A DNA stretch of 64,000 bases from Terribacillus sp. DMT04 (GTDB taxonomy: Bacteria; Bacillota; Bacilli; Bacillales; Amphibacillaceae): contig NZ_CP077639.1 in the NCBI RefSeq assembly GCF_019056395.1, positions 1,304,001 through 1,368,000 of the forward strand, read 5' to 3'. Under the pieces are notes generated by a model. The model saw only the letters and a list, made by a program, of their open reading frames with translations. It had not been told where the DNA came from and did not search any database. Positions 1-11,203 of the stretch are shown here, one piece after another (the first letter of the stretch is position 1; each line of letters opens with the position of its first letter). Position numbers and translations under genes: made by a program.

Positions 1-141
1 TGGAAGTACTGCTCCTCCTGGATAGCCGAAAATCGTATCTACACCGGCTGCTTGCAATGTTTCTACGAATAGATCAGCACCAGTCTTGGGAACTTTTGCG
101 GCAGGATTTCTTTCCTGTACGGCTTGCGCCTTCACCTTCAT
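1..141 (-). CDS. ilvB: acetolactate synthase large subunit, N-terminal part (runs off the window)
   Basis: The minus strand from 141 encodes a protein starting [14 protein letters not shown] and reaching the segment [20 protein letters not shown] followed by PGGAVLP, the typical start of a thiamine-diphosphate acetolactate synthase, including the Gly-Tyr-Pro-Gly-Gly loop next to the cofactor-activating glutamate. The start ATG (139-141) has the site GGAGGG about seven bases upstream. Only about 47 codons are visible. The enzyme condenses pyruvate to acetolactate (or acetohydroxybutyrate), the first common step of valine/leucine/isoleucine synthesis. The T-box leader immediately upstream and ilvD beyond it support the call and suggest control by aminoacyl-tRNA charging. 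Confidence 0.85.
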   Translation of the reverse strand, partial: MKVKAQAVQERNPAAKVPKTGADLFVETLQAAGVDTIFGYPGGAVLP

Positions 142-171
142 GGTTTTATCCCTCCAAAAGATTGTTTGTTA

Positions 172-457
172 TATATAAAAAAGCCTTCTTTCTCCATTCA
201 AGCAAGCTTGCAAGAAATGGGGAAAAAAGACTCTTCTTTTCTCGGTACCACCCAAGTTCACAGTTTCCTCACGGTAAACTGCCTCGTGGAGCTGAACTTC
301 CGCTCCGTTTTGATAACAGGTGCTGCACACCTGGCTCAGCCTACTCTGATTTCAGCTTTGCACTCGGGGAAGAGAGATGACGGATTATATTGCCAGGATT
401 TCAGCGTCCCTGGCTCTCTGTGAATATAATGTATCCGTCACTATGGTCCCGTCTTTG
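172..457 (-). promoter_or_regulatory. T-box riboswitch leader of ilvB
   Basis: On the minus strand the hallmark T-box sequence TGGGTGGTACCGAG lies at 241-254. Upstream is a stem I: GTGACGGAT pairs with ATCCGTCAT, TTATATT with AATATAA, and GCCAGG with CCTGGC around the conserved AGAGAG and GCTGAAA elements. Downstream is a terminator hairpin (about 183-231) followed by a T-run at 177-182. T-boxes sense uncharged tRNA. The specifier is not certain: ATC (Ile) and CTC (Leu) both lie in the expected internal loop. The leader begins about eight bases after the ilvD stop. A possible extended -10 (TGCTAATACT, 485-494) lies within the ilvD end, so a separate promoter is possible but weakly supported. 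Confidence 0.9.
177..231 (-). terminator. T-box expression-platform terminator
   Basis: Read on the minus strand, a pyrimidine-rich arm containing CCCCATT pairs with an arm containing AATGGAG, around the inner palindrome GCAAGCTTGC, and is followed by CTTTTTT. It lies between the T-box sequence and the ilvB ribosome site, as expected for the OFF conformation of a transcriptional T-box. Confidence 0.7.
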
Positions 458-463
458 ATTTGG

Positions 464-2131
464 TTATATCTTCATAACGCCGCCAGTATTAGCAGAAGTT
501 ACGAGTTTTGCATATTTTGCTAGGTAACCGGTTTTAATCTTCGGTTCCGGCTGCTCCCAGTTCTTACTGCGTTCTTTGAGTACATCTTCATCGACGAGCA
601 ATTCAATACTGCGCGTCTCTAGGTCAATTAAGATTGGGTCGCCATTCTCAACAAATGCGATTGGACCACCTTCGGCTGCTTCTGGAGAAATGTGTCCGAC
701 AGAGATACCTCGTGTCGCCCCAGAAAAACGTCCGTCTGTAATTAGTGCAACTTCTTTTGCTAACCCGCGCCCGGCTATAGCAGAAGTGGGGGTTAGCATC
801 TCTGGCATTCCTGGTCCGCCTTTTGGCCCTTCATAACGGATCACAACAACATGACCTGCTTGCACCGTACCATTCGAAATACCCTCTTGTGCTTCGTCCT
901 GGGAATTAAATACAATTGCTTCTCCTAGGAATTTTTTGATGGAAGGGTCAACAGCTCCAACCTTAATGACACTGCCATCAGGCGCTAAGTTGCCATATAA
1001 GATACTTAGACCGCCTACAGGGCTGTAAGGGTTATCCAGCGGACGGATTACATCTTTGTTCAATATCTCGTGATCTTCTACATTCTCTGCAATTGTTTTA
1101 CCGGTAATGGTAATGCGTTCTCTATGAAGCAGGCCATCAATCTTACAAAGCTCTTTAATAATGGCACTGACTCCGCCGGCGAGATGAACGTCATGCATCG
1201 AATAGTCAGATGCTGGACTGATTTTAGATAGATAAGGCGTCTTTTCAGCAATCTTGTTAATATCAGCTAAGTTATAATCAATACCTGCTTCATGCGCTAT
1301 TGCAATGGTATGGAGTACCGTATTGGTAGATCCGCCCATTGCCATATCCAAAGCAAAGGCATTATCAAAGGTTTCTTTTGTCAAAATGTCACGAGGACGA
1401 ATATCTTCTTTCACGAGGCGAACCAAATGCCTGGCCGCTTCGTAGATTAGTTCGTGACGCTCATCAGACGTTGCCAGCAGTGTTCCGTTTCCAGGAACAG
1501 TCATGCCGAGCATTTCCATAAGGCTGTTCATCGAATTGGCAGTGAACATACCTGAGCAGGAGCCGCATGTTGGACAAGCTAGTGTCTCGATGGTTGCTAA
1601 TTCTTTTTCTGTCATGGTGCCATTCTGAACGGCACCTACACCTTCAAACATAGATACTAGATTCAATGGTTTGCCTTCTGGACTAACACCAGCTTCCATT
1701 GGACCTCCGGATACAAAAACGGAAGGGACGTTTGTTCTCGCTGCCGCCATTAGCATTCCTGGTGTGATCTTATCGCAATTCGGTATATAAAAGACGCCGT
1801 CGAACCAGTGAGCCTGAATAACCGTCTCTGCACTGTCAGCAATAATCTCCCGGCTGGGCAAACTGTAGCGCATGCCGATATGTCCCATTGCAATACCATC
1901 GTCTACACCGATTGTATTGAATTCGAATGGTATACCGCCTGCCTCACGAATAGCATCTTTTACAACTTCTGCAAATTTGTTTAAATGCATATGTCCAGGA
2001 ATGATATCAATGTAGGAGTTACAAACTCCGATGAATGGCTTTCCTAGGTCGGACGTTTTTACACCCGTCGCATGCAGCAGACTGCGGTGTGGTGCCCGGT
2101 CAATTCCTGTTTTGATCATGTCGCTTCGCAT
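464..2131 (-). CDS. ilvD: dihydroxy-acid dehydratase
   Basis: 555 residues, the normal length of bacterial IlvD. The enzyme dehydrates dihydroxyisovalerate and dihydroxymethylvalerate to the keto acids in valine and isoleucine/leucine synthesis, using an Fe-S cluster in the cytoplasm. Likely cluster cysteines are C37 ([13 protein letters not shown]), C119 (NCDKITPGM) and C192 in the [18 protein letters not shown] segment. The ATG at 2131 has GGGAGGTG about ten bases upstream. A strong minus-strand promoter and two CodY-like boxes lie in the 350 bases upstream. The stop is followed at once by the T-box leader of ilvB, so ilvD is probably the first gene of the ilv cluster. Confidence 0.97.
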   Translation of the reverse strand: MRSDMIKTGIDRAPHRSLLHATGVKTSDLGKPFIGVCNSYIDIIPGHMHLNKFAEVVKDAIREAGGIPFEFNTIGVDDGIAMGHIGMRYSLPSREIIADSAETVIQAHWFDGVFYIPNCDKITPGMLMAAARTNVPSVFVSGGPMEAGVSPEGKPLNLVSMFEGVGAVQNGTMTEKELATIETLACPTCGSCSGMFTANSMNSLMEMLGMTVPGNGTLLATSDERHELIYEAARHLVRLVKEDIRPRDILTKETFDNAFALDMAMGGSTNTVLHTIAIAHEAGIDYNLADINKIAEKTPYLSKISPASDYSMHDVHLAGGVSAIIKELCKIDGLLHRERITITGKTIAENVEDHEILNKDVIRPLDNPYSPVGGLSILYGNLAPDGSVIKVGAVDPSIKKFLGEAIVFNSQDEAQEGISNGTVQAGHVVVIRYEGPKGGPGMPEMLTPTSAIAGRGLAKEVALITDGRFSGATRGISVGHISPEAAEGGPIAFVENGDPILIDLETRSIELLVDEDVLKERSKNWEQPEPKIKTGYLAKYAKLVTSANTGGVMKI

Positions 2132-2197
2132 AAGATCAAAACACCTCCCAATTGCAATAAATTCTCTTTTTTTCTCGAGTGATACATTCCATTTTTA

Positions 2198-2212
2198 AAT
2201 AATTCGAAAATT
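2198..2212. promoter_or_regulatory. possible CodY box downstream of the ilvD promoter
   Basis: The 15-mer AATAATTCGAAAATT matches the CodY consensus AATTTTCWGAAAATT at 11 of 15 positions. It lies about 20-30 bases downstream of the predicted ilvD transcription start, where CodY binding would block transcription. CodY control of ilv genes is well established in Bacillus; occupation here is inference. Confidence 0.4.
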
Positions 2213-2236
2213 CATTTATTTAATTAATTGTCAGTT

Positions 2237-2265
2237 ATCATAACGCCTAACTAGAGCTAGGTCAA
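2237..2265 (-). promoter_or_regulatory. SigA-type promoter of ilvD
   Basis: On the minus strand TTGACC (2260-2265) is separated by 17 bases from TATGAT (2237-2242). Both hexamers match the housekeeping consensus at five of six positions, and the predicted start near 2230 gives a leader of about 100 bases for ilvD. Confidence 0.75.
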
Positions 2266-2279
2266 CAGCAAAAACAATA

Positions 2280-2294
2280 AATTTTCAGATTCTT
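2280..2294. promoter_or_regulatory. possible CodY box upstream of the ilvD promoter
   Basis: AATTTTCAGATTCTT matches the CodY consensus at 12 of 15 positions, including the whole left half. It sits just upstream of the ilvD -35 element. Paired with the box at 2198-2212 it would flank the promoter. Confidence 0.45.
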
Positions 2295-2466
2295 TAAATG
2301 ATTCAATTAAATTGAAAGCGTTAACAATAGGATAAGAGTGGGTTTGTTTGTGAGAAAATTTGCCAAGAAACTTTTTTTAGCACATTCCTGCGTTTGTTGA
2401 TCACCTGTAAATGGAAAAAACGTAAGTCTATAGGTCACTGGAGGGGTCAGTTCAGTTTTAAAGTGA

Positions 2467-5696
<3,230 letters not shown>

Positions 5697-5703
5697 ATGC
5701 ATG

Positions 5704-5737
5704 GGTCTATAGTAACGAATAATGCTATAGCCTCCTT
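5704..5737 (+). terminator. weak hairpin after the collagen-like gene
   Basis: GGTCTATAG and CTATAGCC can pair with one bulge around a 12-base loop. The T-rich tail (TCCTTT) is short, so termination is uncertain. Confidence 0.3.
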
Positions 5738-5763
5738 TGATGAAAAATATCGAACACTAAAAC

Positions 5764-5792
5764 TTTTCAGTCAATAGTTCGAAGCGTATAAT
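5764..5792 (+). promoter_or_regulatory. SigA-type promoter of the oligopeptidase gene
   Basis: TTTTCA (5764-5769), 17 bases, then a perfect TATAAT (5787-5792), about 28 bases before the ATG at 5821. Confidence 0.6.
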
Positions 5793-5820
5793 AGAATGGT
5801 AATTGAAGGAGGCGTACATA

Positions 5821-7614
5821 ATGACAAATAAATATGGACAAACATGGGATTTGGATGTGATTTTCCCGGGTGGCAGTGACTCTGGTGAACTTACTGAATA
5901 CGCTCAGCAAGCAGAGCAAGCACTGCATCAATGGAAACAAGCGCTGGAGGATTTCCAAGTTCCGGATGAGTCCGCAAATCCTGCTGGTTTATTAAGTATA
6001 GTAGAAAAATGGGAAGAATCGGCGAAACGTGTATTTGAGATTGTTGCGTTCGTGGAATGTCTCGTGGCACAAGATGTAACAGATAAGAAAGCGAAGCAGT
6101 GGTCAGGTAAAAAGGATGAGCTTATGGCTGCCTACAGTGGAACACTAACGGGTGTAGATAAAGTCATTACGCAAGTGCCGCAGCAGACATGGGAACAGAT
6201 GCTTGAGAAAGATGAATTGATTAATTATGCATTTGTACTTGAGGAACGCAGAAAAGAAGCAGCTGAGAAGTTATCTCCAGAACAGGAGGTACTGTTGAAT
6301 GATTTGGCTATCGATGGTTATCATGGCTGGGGAAGCATGTATGACACAATTGTCAGCAGCATTCAAGTGCCATTAGAAATAGATGGAGAAGAGAAAACAT
6401 ATTCTGTTGGCCAGGCAGCAAATAAACTGGATGCGGCAGATCGTAAAGTGAGACAGCATGTATTTGGAAGAATGCAGGAAGCTTGGACAGAAAAAGAGGA
6501 CTTCTTTGCCGAAACGCTCAATCATCTGGCTGGTTTTCGTTTGCAAACATACAAGCATCGTGAATGGGATAACGTTTTAAAAGAGCCGTTAGCGTATAAC
6601 CGTATGTCTCAGCAAACATTGGATGCAATGTGGGGCGCAATTGCAGATGAGAAAGATACCTTTGTCAACTATCTTCAGCGAAAAGCTGATTTACTCGGTT
6701 TGGAGAAATTGAGCTGGTACGATATTGATGCGCCATTATCTTCGACTACGAAGCATGTAACATACGATGAAGCAGCAGACTTTATTGTAAAGCATTTCCG
6801 AGCATATAGTACACAAATGGCTGATTTCTCGCAGCAAGCATTTGAAAAACGCTGGATTGAAGCGGAAGATCGTAATAGTAAACGTCCCGGCGGATTCTGT
6901 ACAAGCTTCCCAGACAAAAAGGAAAGCCGGATTTTCATGACGTTTAGCGGAACAGCGAATAACGTATCGACACTTGCGCATGAATTAGGACATGCTTACC
7001 ATAGTTATGCGATGAATGATGTGGAGCAGCTGAATCAGGAATATGCAATGAACGTAGCGGAGACAGCGTCCACTTTAGCTGAATTGATTGTCTCAGACGC
7101 TGCTGTAAAAGAAGCAGCAACAAAGGAAGAAAAGATTGCGTTAATTGAGGAGAAAATCCAGCGCAGTATCGCTTTCTTCATGAATATCCATGCTCGCTTC
7201 TTATTTGAAACTAGATTTTATGAAGAACGCAAAAATGGTCTTGTGTCAGCAGCGCGCTTGCGCGAATTAATGGTTGAGGCTCAAAAAGAGGCGTACAGTG
7301 ATCAGCTTGGAGAATATGATCCGACGTTCTGGGCTTCCAAACTCCATTTCTATGCAACAGATGTACCGTTTTACAATTTCCCTTATACATTCGGTTTCTT
7401 ATTCAGTACGGGTATTTATGCGAAAGCAGCAGAAAACCCGGAGACATTTGAAAGCTCTTATAATGCATTGCTTGAAGATACAGGACGTATGACGGTTGAG
7501 GATCTGGCGATGAAACATTTACAAGAAGATTTAACGGAAAAAGACTTCTGGCTGAAAGCAATTGAAGTGTGTAAGCAAGACGTGGAAGAATTCTTGCGCT
7601 TGACTGCAAAATAA
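5821..7614 (+). CDS. M3 family oligoendopeptidase (PepF/M3B type)
   Basis: 597 residues. The zinc site HELGH lies at about 387-391, within TLAHELGHAYHSY, and is preceded by FMTFSGTANNVS, as in PepF-type oligoendopeptidases. These cytoplasmic enzymes cleave short peptides. ATG 5821 is preceded by AAGGAGG at good spacing; the open frame extends six codons further to a TTG that overlaps the ribosome site, so I reject that start. The gene is alone between its own promoter and a terminator. The family is certain; the precise clade is not. Confidence 0.93.
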   Translation: MTNKYGQTWDLDVIFPGGSDSGELTEYAQQAEQALHQWKQALEDFQVPDESANPAGLLSIVEKWEESAKRVFEIVAFVECLVAQDVTDKKAKQWSGKKDELMAAYSGTLTGVDKVITQVPQQTWEQMLEKDELINYAFVLEERRKEAAEKLSPEQEVLLNDLAIDGYHGWGSMYDTIVSSIQVPLEIDGEEKTYSVGQAANKLDAADRKVRQHVFGRMQEAWTEKEDFFAETLNHLAGFRLQTYKHREWDNVLKEPLAYNRMSQQTLDAMWGAIADEKDTFVNYLQRKADLLGLEKLSWYDIDAPLSSTTKHVTYDEAADFIVKHFRAYSTQMADFSQQAFEKRWIEAEDRNSKRPGGFCTSFPDKKESRIFMTFSGTANNVSTLAHELGHAYHSYAMNDVEQLNQEYAMNVAETASTLAELIVSDAAVKEAATKEEKIALIEEKIQRSIAFFMNIHARFLFETRFYEERKNGLVSAARLRELMVEAQKEAYSDQLGEYDPTFWASKLHFYATDVPFYNFPYTFGFLFSTGIYAKAAENPETFESSYNALLEDTGRMTVEDLAMKHLQEDLTEKDFWLKAIEVCKQDVEEFLRLTAK

Positions 7615-7620
7615 TATATG

Positions 7621-7670
7621 AAAAATGGACCGAACATTTAGAGGTATCTAATTGTTTGGTCCATTTTTTT
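7621..7670. terminator. bidirectional terminator
   Basis: AAAATGGACC pairs with GGTCCATTTT around a long loop, with an A-run on the left and a T-run on the right. It can serve both the oligopeptidase gene and the convergent TetR gene. Confidence 0.75.
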
Positions 7671-7703
7671 AAAGCAATAAAAAATACTGCATATCGCGCC
7701 ACA

Positions 7704-8258
7704 TTACGAAGTTTGTTGGAAAAGAACTTTCGCCATGGAAATTGAATATTCAGTTGCTTTGTCAGCACCTATTAAGGTTGTCATAGAAGTAGTTCCTTCG
7801 AGCAGTAATGTGAGCTGATTGGCTAAATGCAGCTGATTCTTATCCTGCTTTTCTTCCGTTAATTGCTGAAAATAATGAAGCAATTTTGATTTATGTTCTC
7901 TTGCAATTGTTTCAATCTCATTATCTGTTCCGGTATAATCCTCTATCGCTCTTAAGAACATATCCCCATTATAGGAGTGTTCCTTTAACCAGCGACAGTG
8001 ACCTTCTACAGCTCGAATAAAAGGAGAATCTGAGTCTGATGCAATAGAGGAATCAAGGTAGGACCAATAACGCTCCTCACGTCGCTTTAATACTTCTTCT
8101 ACTAGCTTATCCTTGGAAGGAAAATGATTATATAGTGTCATTGTAGCTACATCTGCTTCTTTAATAATTTGCTTTAAACCCACACCGCGAAACCCATGTT
8201 CGTAAAACAACCGTTCCGCTACTTGTAGTAGCATATCCTTTTTAGTTGGTCGACTCAT
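7704..8258 (-). CDS. TetR/AcrR family transcriptional regulator
   Basis: 184 residues. The N-terminus carries the TetR DNA-binding domain: about residues 10-47 include AERLFYEHGFRGVGLKQI and a recognition helix ending MTLYNHFPSKDKLVEEVL. The remainder is a helical ligand-binding domain of usual size. ATG at 8258 with AAGGAGCA upstream. It is divergent from the BCCT transporter gene across about 320 bases containing inverted repeats, so it may control that gene and itself. The ligand is not predictable. Confidence 0.93.
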   Translation of the reverse strand: MSRPTKKDMLLQVAERLFYEHGFRGVGLKQIIKEADVATMTLYNHFPSKDKLVEEVLKRREERYWSYLDSSIASDSDSPFIRAVEGHCRWLKEHSYNGDMFLRAIEDYTGTDNEIETIAREHKSKLLHYFQQLTEEKQDKNQLHLANQLTLLLEGTTSMTTLIGADKATEYSISMAKVLFQQTS

Positions 8259-8413
8259 ATGATTAACTGCTCCTTAAATTAATTAGAACCAATCTACAAG
8301 TTACAATTTCCAGTAACTAGAGTCAAGCAATAGTTCGTTTGTCCGGCCTATAGTTTACAGAGAATTCCGGTCTTGATTACTTATCCGAATAATTTAATAG
8401 TGATTGTGAATCT

Positions 8414-8439
8414 AATCAATTAGCGTTAATCAGTTGATT
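8414..8439. promoter_or_regulatory. inverted repeat in the tetR/BCCT intergenic region
   Basis: AATCAA (8414-8419) and TTGATT (8434-8439) form a perfect 6-base inverted repeat with 14 bases between. The right arm overlaps the -35 of the predicted BCCT promoter, so it could be a TetR operator. The rest of 8259-8578 is AT-rich, with a possible GCTGCTGC/GCAGTAGC hairpin at about 8502-8544 in the leader. Confidence 0.4.
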
Positions 8440-8462
8440 CTAAGACAGCTATATGTTAAAAC
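8434..8462 (+). promoter_or_regulatory. possible promoter of the BCCT gene
   Basis: TTGATT (8434-8439), 17 bases, then TAAAAC (8457-8462). Each hexamer matches the housekeeping consensus at four of six positions. The predicted leader is about 110 bases. Confidence 0.4.
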
Positions 8463-8578
8463 TAGAAAGGTCGTTCTATCTAAAATACTATAGTTTTTTG
8501 CTGCTGCTCGTAATGCGAGGATAAAATTTGTATAGCAGTAGCTTTAGAACTTAGTTGTACATGAAAGGGGAATATTTT

Positions 8579-10081
8579 ATGAGTAAAGTGGGCAAAGTTT
8601 TTTGGATATCTTTGGCCATCTCAGCTATTTTTGTTGTTTGGGGTGTAGCAGCACCAAAAAAATTAGAATATATCTCTAACGAGGTGCAATCTTTCTTAAC
8701 CTCGCAATTCGGGTGGTTTTATATCGTTTCAGTTGCTATTTTCTTAGTCTTTTCCATATACCTTATTTTTAGCCGTTTTGGTCATATGCGTTTAGGAAGA
8801 GAAGGAGAAAAACCAGAGTACAATAGAATTACTTGGTTTGCCATGCTATTCAGCGCAGGAATGGGTATTGGGCTTATTTTCTGGGGAGCGGCAGAGCCGT
8901 TAGCTCACTACGCTGCACCGCCTGAAGCAGAAGCGGAAAGCATTGAAGCTGCTAAAAATGCACTGCGTTACTCGGTATTCCACTGGGGATTACAGACGTG
9001 GGCTGTATACACAGTAATTGCTTTAGCAATTGCATACTTCAAATTCAAAAGAGGTGCACCAGGTCTTATCAGTTCAACTTTCGAACCTTTAATTGGAGAA
9101 AGAACAAAAGGCTGGATGGGTAATGTTATTGATATTATTGCGGTATTTGCAACTATATTTGGTGTTGCAACTTCTCTAGGTTTGGGAGCTTCTCAAATTG
9201 CTGGCGGTTTGTCATTTATCTCGGATATTAAGAATAACTTTACAACACAATTCATCATTATTATTATCGTAACAATATTGTTTATGGCATCTGCTTGGTC
9301 AGGTATTGGCAAAGGAATTAAGTGGCTAAGTAACGCGAATATTGTATTAGCTGTCTTGCTTCTTTTACTAACGTTATTCTTGGGACCAACGCAGTTTATT
9401 CTTAATACATTTATTGCTACTATGGGTTCTTACGTGGAGTCCTTGCCTTCCCTTAGCTTCCAAACAGGTTCATTTAATGATGATTTCAACGGATGGATTC
9501 AAAGCTGGACAATATTCTATTGGGCTTGGTTCATTGCTTGGTCACCTTTCGTTGGTACCTTTATTGCACGTGTATCAAAAGGGAGAACAGTTCGTGAATT
9601 TGTGATAGGCGTGTTATTCATTCCAACTATCTTTTGTGCTTTTTGGTTTATCGTATTTGGCGGATCCAGCTTGTTCCAAGAGATAAATGGTATCAATACG
9701 GGTCTTACTGATTTGGCGCAAGAAGAAACGTTGTTTGGTTTGTTTGAAGGAATGCCGATGTCGTCCGTACTAACAATTATTGCATTGTTCTTGATTAGCA
9801 CCTTCTTTATTACATCGGCTGACTCTGCAACGTTCGTTCTAGGAATGCAAACGACACAAGGAAGCTTGAACCCTTCTAATAAAATTAAAATGATTTGGGG
9901 AATTATCCAAGCAGCAACAGCTTCCGTACTGCTTGCAACAGGTGGGCTAAATGCATTACAGACAGCGTCCATCGTGTCGGCCTTTCCATTCGCTTTCATA
10001 TTACTAATTATGATTGTGGCACTTGTAAAGGCTATGAATGAAGACTTGAAGAAGGAAAGAAGAAGTAAGAGTAAAAAATAA
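8579..10081 (+). CDS. BCCT family betaine/choline transporter
   Basis: 500 residues with about twelve membrane segments. Family signatures are MGIGLIFWGAAEPLAHY in the region with the Gly-Met-Gly-Ile-Gly sodium-coupled motif, and the tryptophan-rich segment FYWAWFIAWSPFVGTFIARV. Relatives such as OpuD and BetP import glycine betaine or similar osmolytes with sodium. ATG 8579 follows AAAGGGG at good spacing; the open frame has eight further upstream codons without a site. The C-terminus is short and basic. A second member lies at 48677-50230. Substrate is inferred from family only. Confidence 0.93.
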   Translation: MSKVGKVFWISLAISAIFVVWGVAAPKKLEYISNEVQSFLTSQFGWFYIVSVAIFLVFSIYLIFSRFGHMRLGREGEKPEYNRITWFAMLFSAGMGIGLIFWGAAEPLAHYAAPPEAEAESIEAAKNALRYSVFHWGLQTWAVYTVIALAIAYFKFKRGAPGLISSTFEPLIGERTKGWMGNVIDIIAVFATIFGVATSLGLGASQIAGGLSFISDIKNNFTTQFIIIIIVTILFMASAWSGIGKGIKWLSNANIVLAVLLLLLTLFLGPTQFILNTFIATMGSYVESLPSLSFQTGSFNDDFNGWIQSWTIFYWAWFIAWSPFVGTFIARVSKGRTVREFVIGVLFIPTIFCAFWFIVFGGSSLFQEINGINTGLTDLAQEETLFGLFEGMPMSSVLTIIALFLISTFFITSADSATFVLGMQTTQGSLNPSNKIKMIWGIIQAATASVLLATGGLNALQTASIVSAFPFAFILLIMIVALVKAMNEDLKKERRSKSKK

Positions 10082-10090
10082 ATAAAATGT

Positions 10091-10132
10091 AATAGTCTGG
10101 TTCTATGTTGATAGGATGCAGGCTATTTTTTT
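10091..10132 (+). terminator. terminator after the BCCT gene
   Basis: AATAGTCTG pairs with CAGGCTATT (one G-T pair), followed by a run of seven T. Confidence 0.6.
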
Positions 10133-10169
10133 GTTCCATAAAGTGTAACTCTGGTGTATGTGTATGACA

Positions 10170-10193
10170 TTTGTCACTTCTAATTGTGACAAA
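10170..10193. promoter_or_regulatory. perfect inverted repeat operator upstream of the ABC ATPase gene
   Basis: TTTGTCAC (10170-10177) and GTGACAAA (10186-10193) are perfect complements separated by eight bases, about 57 bases before the ATG at 10250. This symmetry is typical of a dimeric repressor site such as GntR- or MarR-family operators. No regulator gene is adjacent. Confidence 0.55.
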
Positions 10194-10249
10194 ACATCCT
10201 TACTCTTCCGAAGGTATCTTGCTATTCTGAAAACAGGAGGTGGGTATAG

Positions 10250-11203
10250 ATGCTGAAGCTGACTCACATTAAGAAATCCTTTCAAGGAAAATTAGTACTG
10301 AAAGATATTACATTCCGAATGGCGCAGGGGGAAAGCATCGTCATGCTGGGAGCAAATGGAGCAGGCAAATCTACTTTATTGAAGATTATTATGAAGATGT
10401 TAAGGGAGGATGGCGGAAAAATAGAATGGTCGCTGAAGAAGCCGCGAATCAGTTATGTACCTCAGTCGCCTTCCATGATTGGCAATCTAACTGTCTGGCA
10501 GTTTGCTTCTTATCTACTAGCGCTGCATGGGAGAAAGGAAAAAACCCTTGAAGCGCTGGGGAAAGCGGGGCTGGAAGCGCAGAAAAAAGAAATTGCAGAA
10601 AACTTGAGTACTGGACAGATGAAGCGGTTATTGTTCCAGCTTGCTGTTTTAGCGAAACCAGAATTATTGATTATGGATGAACCTACAGCTGGAATGGATT
10701 TAGAAGCAAAGCGGCAGTTTTACCGCCAATTGGCTGCTATGCGTCAAACAGGGATGAGCTTTATTGTAACAACGCATATTCTTTCAGAGGCCGAGCAGCT
10801 TGCAGATCGACTGTTGTATCTGGATGGAGGCATGATTAAGAAGGATCGTCCAATTTATGAGATTAAACAAGACCAACAAACGATATCTTTTTCTGCTGGC
10901 AGAGAATATAACCTTCTGCTGTCCTCCTTAGGATATCACTACCAAGATGGAATCTATCGGAAATTAACGAAAAAAGCAGAAGAGGAGATAAAAGTACTGC
11001 TAAATGCTGCTGTTCCATTAAAACAGCTTGAAGTGACAAGTAATTCGTTAGAAACATATGTTGAAGAACTGGAAGGAGAGGAAACATCGGAGCACAAAAC
11101 CGTTCACAGGCGGTCTACCTGGCAAAAGAGAAAGCATACATATAAAAAAACACAGCTCCTGTGCGGAACTGTGTTTTTTGTTAGTCTCGGGCATCTAGCA
11201 TAG
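10250..11203 (+). CDS. ABC transporter ATP-binding protein (orphan, probable frameshifted C-terminus)
   Basis: The first 220 residues are a complete ATPase domain: Walker A GANGAGKS at 34-41, signature LSTGQMKR, Walker B LLIMDEPTAGMD and switch TTHILSEAEQLADR. It resembles the BcrA/YtrB class that drives ABC-2 permeases. ATG 10250 has AGGAGGTG upstream. No permease gene is next to it. The open frame runs through a terminator hairpin into the 3' end of the opposite gene, giving an unlikely basic tail. A frame shifted by one base from about 11080-11100 would stop at 11143-11145, exactly at the foot of the hairpin, so a one-base loss near the end is likely. Confidence 0.8.
   Translation: MLKLTHIKKSFQGKLVLKDITFRMAQGESIVMLGANGAGKSTLLKIIMKMLREDGGKIEWSLKKPRISYVPQSPSMIGNLTVWQFASYLLALHGRKEKTLEALGKAGLEAQKKEIAENLSTGQMKRLLFQLAVLAKPELLIMDEPTAGMDLEAKRQFYRQLAAMRQTGMSFIVTTHILSEAEQLADRLLYLDGGMIKKDRPIYEIKQDQQTISFSAGREYNLLLSSLGYHYQDGIYRKLTKKAEEEIKVLLNAAVPLKQLEVTSNSLETYVEELEGEETSEHKTVHRRSTWQKRKHTYKKTQLLCGTVFFVSLGHLA
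11144..11179. terminator. bidirectional terminator
   Basis: AAAAAACACAG (11145-11155) and CTGTGTTTTTT (11169-11179) form a perfect stem. It lies inside the 3' end of the ABC ATPase open frame and just before the stop of the convergent peptide transporter. Confidence 0.85.

Noticed and set aside
57-423. Two overlapping plus-strand frames of about 100 codons near the window start
   Set aside because: They lie antisense to the T-box leader and ilvB start, and have no ribosome sites or recognisable sequence.
8502-8544. Hairpin in the BCCT leader as a riboswitch
   Set aside because: A single imperfect stem without any known aptamer core; noted only within the intergenic description.
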